A stretch of DNA of 64,000 nt from Chloroflexota bacterium (GCA_020161935.1 JAIUNI010000001.1:1116001-1180000), one strand, 5' to 3'. Positions 9,035 to 17,947 are shown, counted from the stretch's first letter. Numbers and translations: made by a program. The notes: generated from the sequence alone by a model not told the origin.

Positions 9035-10444
9035 TTAGCTGGTTGTTTTACGAGCAGCTTCTATTGCCTCAACAATTTTGTAATACCCTGTACACCGGCA
9101 CAGGTTTCCGGTGATGCTCTGCTCTACCTGTTCGTGCGTCGGCTGTGGGAATTCTTCCAGCAGTTTCGCCCCTGCCATCAGGAAACCCGGCGTACAGTAG
9201 CCGCACTGCACCGCCCCATGCTCAACAAACGCCGTCTGTATCGGGTGCAGTTCGCCGTCCTGCCGCAGCCCTTCCACCGTTGTGATCGTCGCGCCGTCCG
9301 CCCGTGGTGCCGGAACCATGCACGCCATCACCGCCGCACCGTCTAGAAATACGGTACAGGCACCACATTCACCCTCCGCGCAGCCTTCCTTAGTCCCCGG
9401 CAGCCCCACATCCTCCCGCAAAAATCGCAGCAGCGTCTTATGCTGCCCACTCGCGACCGAATGCGTCGCGCCGTTGATCGTCGCCGTAATCGTCGAATGG
9501 CTGTTGTGTTCGGCAGCTTGTTTAAGCTGTGCCGCGCCCTCGTGTGCGCCCCACAGCATCGCCGGTGCTTCAGGCCATCCCGCCCGCTCTGTACCGGCTG
9601 CAAGCGTCCGTAACGCCCGCGCCACCAATACCCGTATCATCTCACTCCGGTATTCCGCCGTACTGCGAATATCATCAATCGGGGTCGGGGTCGCCGCTGC
9701 TAGTCGTGCCGCATCCGCGATCACCGCCTCCGTGAGTGTCCGACCAACGAGTGACTGCTCCGCCACCGGCACACGAATAATCGTTGGCGCGACGCAGCCC
9801 AGCGTAATCGCCGCTTGTCGCACCGTATCGCCATCAAACTTGAGCAGCACCGTCACATTCACCACCGAAATGGCTTGCGCCCGCCGCAGCCCCAGCTTAA
9901 TAAACATCCCGCGTTCATTGCTGGACATCGCCGGAAATGAAATCGCCGTGAGCATCTCATCCGGTCGCATCACGTTCCGCCGCAGCCCCGTGTAAAACGC
10001 GCTCAAGGGTACGCTGCGTTCCCCTTCGAGTGAGGCCAGCGTGACCTCTGCACCCAGCGCCATCAGCGGCGTAATCGTATCATTCGCCGCCGACCCCGTA
10101 ATCACGTTCCCCGCCACCGTCGCCCGATTGCGGATTTGCGGTGCGCCCACTTCCCACGCCGCTTGCGCCAGCGGATACCCGCGTTCGATAACCAGCTTGC
10201 TATCGACCACATGGTTATGCGTAACCAGCGCCCCCACCCGTATCTGGTCGCCATGTAAACGGATCATATCCAACCCCGGCACGCGCGAAATATCAATCAG
10301 CGCCTCAATCCCCTGCCGCTGGTGGCGTTCCATTTCAATCAGCAGATCCGTTCCGCCTGCGATAATACGCGCCTTCTCACGGTATTTCGCCAGTAGTTCG
10401 AGTGCTTCCGATATTGAAGTGACGTTAAAATATTGACTCCACAT
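9035..10444 (-). CDS. Mo-hydroxylase FAD-binding and 2Fe-2S subunit fusion
   Basis: Electron-transfer subunit of the xanthine dehydrogenase family enzyme. The N-terminal 290 residues are the CoxM/XdhB-type FAD domain (IIAGGTDLLIEM, then TVAGNVITGSAANDT). From about 320 comes a CoxS/XdhC-type 2Fe-2S domain with a plant-type ferredoxin cluster (CAEGECGACTVF) and the second cluster motif (CGYCTPGFL and CRCTGYYKI). The order FAD then FeS is the reverse of the FeS-FAD order in classical XDH. The start is ambiguous: ATG at 10444 has GAGG three bases away, while an in-frame TTG at 10456 has AGAAGG at better spacing. I chose the ATG because the family usually begins close to it. It should be the first gene of the enzyme's transcription unit. 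Confidence 0.9.
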   Translation of the reverse strand: MWSQYFNVTSISEALELLAKYREKARIIAGGTDLLIEMERHQRQGIEALIDISRVPGLDMIRLHGDQIRVGALVTHNHVVDSKLVIERGYPLAQAAWEVGAPQIRNRATVAGNVITGSAANDTITPLMALGAEVTLASLEGERSVPLSAFYTGLRRNVMRPDEMLTAISFPAMSSNERGMFIKLGLRRAQAISVVNVTVLLKFDGDTVRQAAITLGCVAPTIIRVPVAEQSLVGRTLTEAVIADAARLAAATPTPIDDIRSTAEYRSEMIRVLVARALRTLAAGTERAGWPEAPAMLWGAHEGAAQLKQAAEHNSHSTITATINGATHSVASGQHKTLLRFLREDVGLPGTKEGCAEGECGACTVFLDGAAVMACMVPAPRADGATITTVEGLRQDGELHPIQTAFVEHGAVQCGYCTPGFLMAGAKLLEEFPQPTHEQVEQSITGNLCRCTGYYKIVEAIEAARKTTS

Positions 10445-10515
10445 AGCCCTCGCCAAACCGTCCCTTCTACCCTGTTTTGCTCACTATAGCACAGGTTTCG
10501 CCCTAAATGCGCCAT

Positions 10516-11142
10516 CTATTGCTGACCGACACCAGCCGGTTCAATCGTCAGCAGCATTGAGGGGTTAATGTTGTAAATTTGGGTACTACCGTACAGCGTT
10601 TGGGTCACCGTCCGCCGGTCATAAGTGTGAACGTGTCCATGCAGCATATAGCGTGGGTGGTACCAATCCATAAACTTCAGCAGTGACAAAAACCCTCGGT
10701 GCGGAATATCCTCCGCATCGTGGATACCGCGTGCCGGTGAGTGCGTCACCAACACATCGACCCCCGCCCCATATTTCATCCGCCGGTATCGCAGTCGCAG
10801 CCCCGCACCCAGCACCATCCGCGACATCTCACCCTCTGTATATTGGATCGGGCTTTTGTTATACCGGATAGAGCCTTCTAAACCATAAAATGATAAACCG
10901 CCATACTCAATCAGCCGCCCCTGCAAATCTTCTCCCCCCGGTGGATTATCCTTGTACCCCTCATCATGGTTCCCGCGAACATAGAACAATGGAACATTCA
11001 GCACCGAGGTAATGAACTCCAGATAGACCGATGGCAAATCCCCGCAGCTAATTAGGAGTTCCACATCAGAATATTGCCGCCGCAGGTTCACCGCACTTTC
11101 CATTTGCGGCATCACCGTATCGCTAACACATAATATCTTCAC
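10516..11142 (-). CDS. Calcineurin-like metallophosphoesterase
   Basis: Cytoplasmic phosphoesterase of 208 aa with most dinuclear-metal motifs: SCGDLP, the GNHD box near residue 58, a VTHSPARG histidine near 135, and LHGHVHTYD near 170. The first motif, normally DxH, reads SDTVMP, so the usual histidine ligand is absent. The start is GTG at 11142 with AGGT upstream. It lies between the XdhC-like gene (26 nt away) and the FAD/2Fe-2S gene on the same strand. The substrate cannot be inferred. Confidence 0.85.
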   Translation of the reverse strand: MKILCVSDTVMPQMESAVNLRRQYSDVELLISCGDLPSVYLEFITSVLNVPLFYVRGNHDEGYKDNPPGGEDLQGRLIEYGGLSFYGLEGSIRYNKSPIQYTEGEMSRMVLGAGLRLRYRRMKYGAGVDVLVTHSPARGIHDAEDIPHRGFLSLLKFMDWYHPRYMLHGHVHTYDRRTVTQTLYGSTQIYNINPSMLLTIEPAGVGQQ

Positions 11143-11167
11143 GCGCGTACCTAAAAACTTATATGAA

Positions 11168-12019
11168 CTATTGTTTGCCTATATTCGCCGCGTCAGCGAG
11201 TGATTCGGCATCCCCCACCCAACGCATCGCGCTCCCGTCCCCTCCACGCCGCAGCATCGTAATCTGCGCCAGAATGCTCAGGGCAATCTCTTGCGGGGTC
11301 TCAGCATTTAATTCTAAACCAATTGGCGCGTAAATACGCTTGAAGTCTGCATCACCTAACCCACGTTCCTCGCGCAGCGCCTTCATCGTCAGCGCCCAAC
11401 GCCGCCGGCTGCCAATTAAACCAATATATGCCGCTTCGGTCTTTAAGAGCGTAGGAACAAGATCAATATCCACCGGCATACCGCGTGTCACTGCCGCGAT
11501 ATACGTCTGTCCGTTAATCTTGACGTGCTGACCGATCTCGCTCGGCTTGCACACCACATATCCTGCTAATCCTGCGACATATTCGGGGTTGCAGTATGCC
11601 GCCCGATCATCCGAGAGGATGACTCGCCACCCCGTCCATAAACCAAGTTCCGCCAGCGCTTTGCCCACATGCCCGCCGCCGATCACCAGCAGCGTCGGTG
11701 CTGCCCCCACCGGTTCGATGAATACCTGTATCGTCCCACCGCAAACACCGGGATCGCCGTTCGCCAGATCATTCAGCCGGTAGCTCGGCATCCGCGTCTG
11801 CCCATCGTTGATCGAGGCAATCGCTTCCTTCACCACCAGCGACTCCATCGCGCCGCCGCCCACCGTGCCGACAATTGAACCGTTTTGGCGCACCAGCATT
11901 TTGCTTCCGGCATGGCGTGGCACACTGCCCTGTACGCTAACGACCGTTGCCAGCGCCACCTGTTCGCCGGTATCTTTTGCCTCAAGCAGCGCCTCGTAAA
12001 CAGCGCGGTCTTCACTCAT
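11168..12019 (-). CDS. XdhC/CoxI family Mo-hydroxylase maturation protein
   Basis: Maturation factor of 283 aa that, in characterised relatives, binds Moco, helps its sulfuration and inserts it into xanthine dehydrogenase or CO dehydrogenase-type enzymes. The N-terminal XdhC/CoxI domain carries VSVQGSVPRHAGSKMLV and GTVGGGAME. A C-terminal Rossmann domain starts near 110 with LVIGGGHVGKALAELG and includes YIGLIGSRRR. Its ATG overlaps the stop of the upstream membrane protein gene by four bases (ATGA), so translation is coupled. It fits the Mo-hydroxylase genes downstream on the same strand. Confidence 0.9.
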   Translation of the reverse strand: MSEDRAVYEALLEAKDTGEQVALATVVSVQGSVPRHAGSKMLVRQNGSIVGTVGGGAMESLVVKEAIASINDGQTRMPSYRLNDLANGDPGVCGGTIQVFIEPVGAAPTLLVIGGGHVGKALAELGLWTGWRVILSDDRAAYCNPEYVAGLAGYVVCKPSEIGQHVKINGQTYIAAVTRGMPVDIDLVPTLLKTEAAYIGLIGSRRRWALTMKALREERGLGDADFKRIYAPIGLELNAETPQEIALSILAQITMLRRGGDGSAMRWVGDAESLADAANIGKQ

Positions 12020-14694
12020 CCCTTGACTTCGACCTCACCAATAAACAAGCGGCCTTGTTCATCGCCACCAGTCGGCTGCAACCGTTCAAACGTCACAGGG
12101 TCATATAACCCGATTGCAACCCGATACGTTCCCGCTGGCTCATCCTTTAAGTCTACCGTAATTGTGTCCTGAAGCACACCCGGCAGCCAATTCTGTGGGG
12201 GAAGCGTCCCGTTCCCCGGTCGCATATCCATCTGTGCTACGGGCGGCTCATTGACATCCTCATAAAGATGCACGAACACCTTGTAATCCCCCATCGCGCT
12301 CCCATCGGTGTACCATTCCAAATTCACGTCAAGTTGTGCGTCATCAGCCCGATAATCCAAGGCCGCCGCGCTTAATTGCATCGCCCCATCTTGGAAAGTT
12401 GCTATCGCGTTTACAGGGAGACTTTCAACAGCATACGACCCAAAATACAGCCAGTGATATGCTGGTGTGTAATACGCATCAGAACCATGAACCACAATGC
12501 GTATCTTGAGTGGAACACCAACCGCAACATAATCGCTCGGAATCAAAGTCGATATGTCGAGCCACGTCCCCGGCATCGCTGGAACGAGTCGTGTGCATAG
12601 CAAATGTTCGCTGCCGTTACTTGTGACGTACACATCATACGTCAGCAGCCCTGCCGAATGAACCCGCGTAACCAGTATCGCGTCACCTTCTGTCGGTGGT
12701 GTCACCTCGAAAGACTCTTCGCCGTCGATCCGCCTCACCCCATCAATCACTTGGCAATCAGCCGTGGAACATGCCGGATAACCGAATGCGTGAACCTCGG
12801 TCGGAAACCCGACAAACTGCTCGGTTGCTTTCCACGCATAATGAGCCGCTGTTTCGCTTTGCAAATTCGCGACATCAATCATCTCAACCGCCGGATCACT
12901 GCCAAGCCGTACCAAATACGCAAGAATACTATCCTGTATAACCGTATCCTTACCCCTTAAAACCACATCCCAATCCGGCTGGTAAATCCCTTGAAAATTC
13001 GCCGCCAGCGCCACGTTCGCCGTATCATCCAGTTCAACCGGAAAACGCGCTAACGGTTCGCCGTAAATCGCCGTATCCGCAATCATCCCCAACCCGTAAC
13101 CATGTCCTTCACCATATGAAGCAATATAATCCGGCTGTTCCTGCATCAGGAACTCTGCCACCGCCCCCGGCCCATTCCGCCAATAATCCGCCGCACCTTT
13201 AGTCGTCAACCCCACAATGTCCAGCGTAGTCCTGCCGCCCATATAGCGCATCATCCCTACATCATGCACCGCCACTACCGAGTCCTGCGGTGTATTCGCC
13301 TCCAACCACAGCGCCATCTGGTAGGGTTGCTTGTACACATAACTCACGTTTAGTCCGTAATATCGCAAAAACTGCAACTCGGTGATCACACTCACCAGCA
13401 GCATCCCGCCAGCCGCCACACTCATAACCGCCGTCGCAACTGATATTCGCTGTGATGAAAAATCTTGGCGTTCTTGGCGACTTGGCGGTTCAATGTATTC
13501 TTCTCTCTCTGTGTTTCTCTGTGTCCTCTGTGCCTCTGTGGTAAAACGTATTGGCTTTCCACTTTTAACTTTAAACTTTAAACTTCCAACCGCCCCGATG
13601 CCCCACCCCGCCAGCGGGAACAACAGCGCGATAAACGGCATCTGGTAACGTTTAAAATGCCAGAACGCCGTGTCTAAGGTCGCCAGCATCAGCGTCCCAC
13701 CCATCAACCACAGCACCAGCATCACCCCCACAGGCCGCAGTTCGCGTATCACCAGCAGCAGTCCGATGCCCACGACTGCCAAAATCAACAGCAGCGGCAG
13801 GATATATAAACCCTCACGCGGGCTAATGCCTGTGCCGAACTCCCCCCACATCCGCACGAAATTCTCTGCAATCCGCCGGATCACCTCGCCCAGATCAAAC
13901 GGAACCGCGCCCAGCACCGACTTTGCCGAGTTACCAGAAGCCACTGCCGATCCCGTCATCACCAGATTCACCAGCGGCTGCACCCCCACCGCCAGAACAG
14001 GCAGCGCCAACCACAATCCCATTTGTACGGGCCTGCCGCTGGAATGTCTTCTATTCGCCCACCACTTCCACAACACGACTCCCACAGCCACAACCGCCAA
14101 CACCCCACCCTCAGGACGCATCAGTGCCAGCAAACCAGCCCATACCACGACCGGCCACACGCGCGAACCATCAAAACGGATAACGGCATACAACGTGCCA
14201 ACCGTGAGCAGCATCACAAGACCGGTTTCCATGCCGCTCATAAAGTGCCATGCCACTGCACCATTCGTCCCAAATGCCACCGCGACTAGAATCGCCAGCA
14301 CATCACCTGTGCCCAAAGCGGCCACCAGTTGATAAACCAACCGCGTCGCGCCAACCATCGCCAGCGCACCGACCGCCATCGCCCACAAACCCAGTTGTAG
14401 ACCCTGAAAGCCGGTCACGTATCCAACTGCCAAAATATAGGGGTATAAAAAACTCGTCGCGCCAGAGGTAGGCGCTAAACCGGGGTTATAAACGTAAGGT
14501 TGCCCTGCCGCCAACTGCCGCGCGTACTGAAAATGAATGTACACATCGTCCAGCGGCATAATCAGCGCACCGTTCCCGCTTGCGAGACTGGTGAGGACGT
14601 AACTTATGAACGTAACCGCCGCAATCGAACAGAACACTAACCAAATAACAAGCGAGCGCCTACGGGAGACGCTCGATAAAATATTGTTTTTCAT
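12016..14694 (-). CDS. Large multi-pass membrane protein, GT-C-like glycosyltransferase with C-terminal extracytoplasmic region
   Basis: An 892-aa protein with a first helix at about 15-37, then PLDDVYIHFQYARQLAAG, an acidic first loop typical of GT-C polyprenyl-linked sugar transferases. About ten more hydrophobic segments follow up to residue 440. The remaining 450 residues are mostly soluble and probably extracytoplasmic, rich in beta-strand patterns. Between two membrane segments (about 375-411) the chain contains TTEAQRTQRNTERE, the translation of a common intergenic repeat. It likely transfers a sugar to a cell-envelope lipid or protein; donor and acceptor are unknown. It is upstream of, and coupled by an ATGA overlap to, the XdhC-like gene, an unexpected pairing. 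Confidence 0.75.
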   Translation of the reverse strand: MKNNILSSVSRRRSLVIWLVFCSIAAVTFISYVLTSLASGNGALIMPLDDVYIHFQYARQLAAGQPYVYNPGLAPTSGATSFLYPYILAVGYVTGFQGLQLGLWAMAVGALAMVGATRLVYQLVAALGTGDVLAILVAVAFGTNGAVAWHFMSGMETGLVMLLTVGTLYAVIRFDGSRVWPVVVWAGLLALMRPEGGVLAVVAVGVVLWKWWANRRHSSGRPVQMGLWLALPVLAVGVQPLVNLVMTGSAVASGNSAKSVLGAVPFDLGEVIRRIAENFVRMWGEFGTGISPREGLYILPLLLILAVVGIGLLLVIRELRPVGVMLVLWLMGGTLMLATLDTAFWHFKRYQMPFIALLFPLAGWGIGAVGSLKFKVKSGKPIRFTTEAQRTQRNTEREEYIEPPSRQERQDFSSQRISVATAVMSVAAGGMLLVSVITELQFLRYYGLNVSYVYKQPYQMALWLEANTPQDSVVAVHDVGMMRYMGGRTTLDIVGLTTKGAADYWRNGPGAVAEFLMQEQPDYIASYGEGHGYGLGMIADTAIYGEPLARFPVELDDTANVALAANFQGIYQPDWDVVLRGKDTVIQDSILAYLVRLGSDPAVEMIDVANLQSETAAHYAWKATEQFVGFPTEVHAFGYPACSTADCQVIDGVRRIDGEESFEVTPPTEGDAILVTRVHSAGLLTYDVYVTSNGSEHLLCTRLVPAMPGTWLDISTLIPSDYVAVGVPLKIRIVVHGSDAYYTPAYHWLYFGSYAVESLPVNAIATFQDGAMQLSAAALDYRADDAQLDVNLEWYTDGSAMGDYKVFVHLYEDVNEPPVAQMDMRPGNGTLPPQNWLPGVLQDTITVDLKDEPAGTYRVAIGLYDPVTFERLQPTGGDEQGRLFIGEVEVKG
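13461..13545 (-). repeat. Intergenic-type repeat inserted in frame within a coding gene
   Basis: On the minus strand the bases read ACCACAGAGGCACAGAGGAC followed by ACAGAGAAACACAGAGAGAG, then a CGCCAAGTCGCCAAGAACGC block. The same motif families occur outside genes at 27715, 33801 and 35552. The copy keeps the reading frame and adds about 29 codons to a loop of the 892-aa membrane protein. Confidence 0.8.
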
Positions 14695-14720
14695 ACCCCT
14701 ATTCTACTCGCATCACCCGC

Positions 14721-14749
14721 TTGACAAAATAGACCTTTTGTTCTAAAAT
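14721..14749 (+). promoter_or_regulatory. Strong sigma70-type promoter facing a gap without genes
   Basis: A perfect TTGACA (14721-14726), a 17-nt spacer and TAAAAT (14744-14749). The predicted start is near 14756. No coding gene follows on the plus strand for more than 6 kb. Two direct repeats of AAAATAGA (14726-14733 and 14745-14752) overlap the two promoter boxes and could be an operator. Confidence 0.55.
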
Positions 14750-15008
14750 AGATCAAGTAGCGGTTACAGGTAGCACCACACTAAACGGTGGAAATTCATT
14801 TTGTGTCTATTTCATCGCTAAATGAACCCTAATCTGATCTGTAGTGATTTTTAAAGCCTCTTGTATTCGGGAAGGCCGCGAGCGTTCCGTCGTGGCGTGG
14901 AGTCGAAATGCCCTTCTACCACTTAACATTGTCCTTCTTTAGTATTCTCATGGCAGCTTGGCAGTCAGATATATTGCCTTTGTATTTGACTGGAGACTGA
15001 TGACTAAT

Positions 15009-15205
15009 TTTGCACATTCGGCGGCTTTCTCCCTCGCATCCGCCATGCAACTGCCAAATTTGCACAGCGGTGGATTGCTCCCGTAATCCCGCCGTAGTTG
15101 TGACATTTCAGCGCCAACCTCTCTCACATCTGCCGCCACAAAGTGACAATTCAGCGGCACTGAGGGAGACTCCCGCCAGCCAATTCGGCGGGAAATATGC
15201 GAAAT
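15009..15205. repeat. Degenerate 37-50 bp tandem repeats
   Basis: Four to five imperfect units begin near 15011, 15061, 15101, 15144 and 15181. Each combines a TTTGCACATTC or TGACATTTCAG start with a GCGGC core and a CTCCCGCC end. The last unit includes the palindrome CCCGCC/GGCGGG. The block is non-coding. Confidence 0.55.
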
Positions 15206-15224
15206 TTGCAACACCATTCGCAAA

Positions 15225-15250
15225 TAAAAAGACGGCTGTAAAAGCCGCCT
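15225..15250 (-). terminator. Rho-independent terminator of the F420 operon
   Basis: On the minus strand GGCGGCT and AGCCGTC form a 7-bp stem with one G-U pair and a 5-nt loop, followed by TTTTTATTT. It lies 23 nt after the stop codon of the LLM oxidoreductase gene. Confidence 0.8.
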
Positions 15251-15272
15251 TCTGTAACCGCTAAACCATAAC

Positions 15273-16280
15273 TTAGTTCGAGTACCCATCCGAAAACGTA
15301 TCAATCATCAACCGTACATCATCCCCCAGCGGGTATAAAATCGGGCAGGTCGCCCCATTCTGGACATACTCACGCACCTTCGCCCGAACTTCCTTCGGGG
15401 AGCCGGATGCCGTAATCATCTGGACGACATCATCCGGTACAAGATGCATCGCTTCTTCGATCTGTTCCTCCGTCGCCGGCCACGTCAGCACCTGCCCGAT
15501 CTCGTCGAGCAGTTCTTGCTTAACCCCGCTCGCCTTCATAATGTGGGGCTGCTGTCCGAGGTATTGGGTCACCAGCTTCCGCGCGTTATCCAGCGCCTTC
15601 TTCCGGTCGTGGTCAACCGAGCAAACCACCAACTGAGGACGATCAATATCATCAATCGTCTTTCCAGCCTGCTTTGCCCCATCTTCCAGTTGCGCCAGCG
15701 CCCCTTCGTTGTAACTTGGGGAAACGAGGTAATTAAGCACTGCCCCATCCGCGATTTCGCCTGTCAGCGCCATCATCTTCGGGCCGGTCGCACCAATATA
15801 AATCGGGACGTTGCGCGGTTCTTTACGCCCATGAACCACATCCAATTCAACATCGTCAAGGTTCACGAACTCCCCATGAAACGTCACCCGTTCCCGCGCA
15901 AGCAAAGAACGAACCGTTGTCACCACTTCCCGCATCGCCAGCAGGGGCTTGCTCCGGTTAATACCCACCTTCTGCGCCAGCGGGTCCCACCACGCGCCAA
16001 TCCCGCAAATGATACGGTCAGGTGCAAGGTCATCGAGCGTCAAGAAGGTCGCCGCGATCACGCCAGCATTCCGAGTCCAGTTATTAATTACCCCCGACCC
16101 GATCTTGATACGGGTTGTGGTCGCCGCGAACGCTGCCATCGGCACAATCGCATCCCGCACTAAGCGACTCTCAGCTTGCCAAACCGCCTCGAACCCGCGC
16201 GACTCGGCGTACTGAACATATTTAATTGCGTCTTGTAAAGAATGGGCATCCTGCAAATAAAGAGCAACACGGTCAGCCAT
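15273..16280 (-). CDS. LLM-class F420-dependent oxidoreductase
   Basis: Luciferase-like monooxygenase fold flavin/F420 enzyme of 335 aa, cytoplasmic, related to methylenetetrahydromethanopterin reductase (Mer)-like proteins. Typical segments are visible: [17 protein letters not shown] near the N-terminus, [14 protein letters not shown] (strand 3 and loop), [18 protein letters not shown], and [20 protein letters not shown]. The ATG at 16280 has AGGAG seven bases upstream. It is the last gene of the F420 biosynthesis run, 42 nt after cofC and just before a terminator, so it is a likely user of the cofactor made by its neighbours. The substrate is unknown. Confidence 0.88.
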   Translation of the reverse strand: MADRVALYLQDAHSLQDAIKYVQYAESRGFEAVWQAESRLVRDAIVPMAAFAATTTRIKIGSGVINNWTRNAGVIAATFLTLDDLAPDRIICGIGAWWDPLAQKVGINRSKPLLAMREVVTTVRSLLARERVTFHGEFVNLDDVELDVVHGRKEPRNVPIYIGATGPKMMALTGEIADGAVLNYLVSPSYNEGALAQLEDGAKQAGKTIDDIDRPQLVVCSVDHDRKKALDNARKLVTQYLGQQPHIMKASGVKQELLDEIGQVLTWPATEEQIEEAMHLVPDDVVQMITASGSPKEVRAKVREYVQNGATCPILYPLGDDVRLMIDTFSDGYSN

Positions 16281-16322
16281 ATTTTTCTCCTAACTTGAGG
16301 CCAGAAAGGCTTGCACCCCGCC

Positions 16323-16937
16323 CTAAGGCGAAGCCAAGCCCTGTGTAAGTTCACTGTAAAATTTTAAGTCTGCTGGCATGTCAATATCAAGCGATAGCCT
16401 ATCGGATTGATAGAAATTGACAATCGCACCAACCTCGTGCGCCTTCGCCACGTGTCGTTGGAAACTCCCCGGCCCATAAGCATACTCGATCAACCCCGGT
16501 GGGCGGATAAACAGCGCATTCGTCCCATCTTGATGTTGGTCTGTCGCGATGACCATTGATGGCTCACGTTCGCCCAACCGAATAATCGACGTTACGTCCT
16601 CCGCTTCCAGCAACGGCAAATCCGCTGGTAATATCAAAATCGCACTGCCATTCAACCGGCTAATAACCTGTGTCGCCCGCATAAGTGCCGAGTTCAATTC
16701 CGGTGCACCGCTTTCCTGCACCGTCCGCGCACCATATTCCCGCGCAATCGAAAGCGCCCGGTTATCACGGCTGATGACCAGCGTACCCATCAGTTGCGGG
16801 ACGTGCTGCACCACACCCAGTACGTGCCGGAGCATCGTCTCGGCAAGGTTCTGTCGCTCAGTTGGACTTAATACCTGCGCCAGCCGTGTCTTCGCTTGGT
16901 TTAACGGTTTGACAGGAACAATCACCCATATACCCAT
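16323..16937 (-). CDS. cofC: Phosphoenolpyruvate/phospholactate guanylyltransferase CofC (FbiD)
   Basis: Transfers GMP to 2-phospholactate or, in most bacteria, to phosphoenolpyruvate, giving the activated side-chain donor for F420. The length (204 aa) fits the family. Visible motifs are IVPVKPLNQAKTRLA at the N-terminus, ILPADLPLLEAEDV, and DGTNALFIRPP. There is 86 nt between it and cofD, with nothing recognisable in the gap. It works with CofD, CofE and the reductase encoded just upstream. Confidence 0.92.
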   Translation of the reverse strand: MGIWVIVPVKPLNQAKTRLAQVLSPTERQNLAETMLRHVLGVVQHVPQLMGTLVISRDNRALSIAREYGARTVQESGAPELNSALMRATQVISRLNGSAILILPADLPLLEAEDVTSIIRLGEREPSMVIATDQHQDGTNALFIRPPGLIEYAYGPGSFQRHVAKAHEVGAIVNFYQSDRLSLDIDMPADLKFYSELTQGLASP

Positions 16938-17023
16938 AGATAATGGCGCAACCTCATATCGAAGGATCGAGTATGAACGCGCTCAACCCCCTTTCGCTTG
17001 AAACTTAATTGCGAAAGAACTAA

Positions 17024-17947
17024 TTACCAACTCTGAATCCACTCTAGCACATTTCGTGCCAAAGACACCTTAATTTCGTCGGTCTTCATAATTGTTTCAA
17101 ATTTCGTCACGTATTGCTGGGGTGCGTTCATCTCGTCATCACTGGCATCGTAAACAAATCCGTCGATTAGATCACCGTAATACCGGGCGACCGCCTCGGC
17201 TGATGACTCATGCCCCAGTTCCACCATGAGTTTCGCCGCTGGCCCTTTGATCGCCTCGCCACCCACAATCGGGCTAATCGCCACTTTGGGGATCTTCAGG
17301 CTGCCGATTAAATCACGCATCCCCGGTACCGAGAGAATTGGATCAATCGAAAGCCACGGGTTTGATGGCCCAACAATCAGGGCATCCGCTTGATTCAGCG
17401 CAGCCTCAACCTCAGGGCTAACCTCAGCCTTATCTAATCCATCTAGCCGTAAACTTTTCACGGTCGGCTGCCATCGGTAGCGCACAAAATACGTTTGGAA
17501 ATCAATCTCACCATGCTCTTGAGTATCAACAATAGTGGCTACCGAAGCATTCGTCATTGGCAATATTTGCTGATGAATACCTAGTTTTTTTGTCAGGTGG
17601 TTAGTCACTTCCGTTAAGGTACTTCCAGCCTGTAACCACCGCGTTCGCAAGATATGAGTCGCCATATCTTGGTCGCCCAACCCGAACCATGCATCCTCAC
17701 CATAACGCTTCATCGCGCTGATCGTTTGGAACGTATCACCAGCGATACCCCAACCGTTTTCTTTGTTCACCAAGTCGGAAAGCGTGTACATAATCGTATC
17801 GAGATCAGGGCAAATCCGCAGACCATACATCCACGTATCGTCACCTGTATTCACGATCACAGTCAAATCTTCAGGGGGCAGCACTTTAGCCAGTCCTAAG
17901 GCCAATTTCGCCCCGCCAACGCCACCAACCAGTACAACAACCTTCAT
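17024..17947 (-). CDS. cofD: 2-phospho-L-lactate (or PEP) transferase CofD (FbiA)
   Basis: Joins the activated phospholactyl or enolpyruvyl group to the deazaflavin Fo to make F420-0 or dehydro-F420-0. The nucleotide-binding N-terminus VVLVGGVGGAKLALGLAKVL, then VNTGDDTWMYGLRICPDLDT and IVGPSNPWLSIDPIL, are characteristic. The length (307 aa) is normal. I chose the ATG at 17947 because it overlaps the stop of the reductase gene (ATGA); another in-frame ATG lies two codons upstream at 17953. Confidence 0.94.
   Translation of the reverse strand: MKVVVLVGGVGGAKLALGLAKVLPPEDLTVIVNTGDDTWMYGLRICPDLDTIMYTLSDLVNKENGWGIAGDTFQTISAMKRYGEDAWFGLGDQDMATHILRTRWLQAGSTLTEVTNHLTKKLGIHQQILPMTNASVATIVDTQEHGEIDFQTYFVRYRWQPTVKSLRLDGLDKAEVSPEVEAALNQADALIVGPSNPWLSIDPILSVPGMRDLIGSLKIPKVAISPIVGGEAIKGPAAKLMVELGHESSAEAVARYYGDLIDGFVYDASDDEMNAPQQYVTKFETIMKTDEIKVSLARNVLEWIQSW

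Larger units (their letters stand above)
14758..15263 (+). other. Candidate structured non-coding RNA region closed by a 12-bp inverted repeat
   Basis: No gene is supported in 14695-15272. TAGCGGTTACAG (14758-14769) is perfectly complementary to CTGTAACCGCTA (15252-15263). The left arm begins at the predicted start of the promoter at 14721, so a transcript of about 508 nt would pair at both ends. I found no match to tmRNA, RNase P, 6S or SRP RNA consensus segments. The alternative is a small repeat-derived element bounded by terminal inverted repeats. Confidence 0.35.

Noticed and set aside
15009..15205. CRISPR array
   Set aside because: The repeated units are imperfect, of unequal length and have no distinct spacers. 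No cas genes are in the window.
14948..15304. Minus-strand open frame (118 codons) across the repeat gap
   Set aside because: It translates the degenerate tandem repeats, crosses the terminator and overlaps the LLM oxidoreductase gene.
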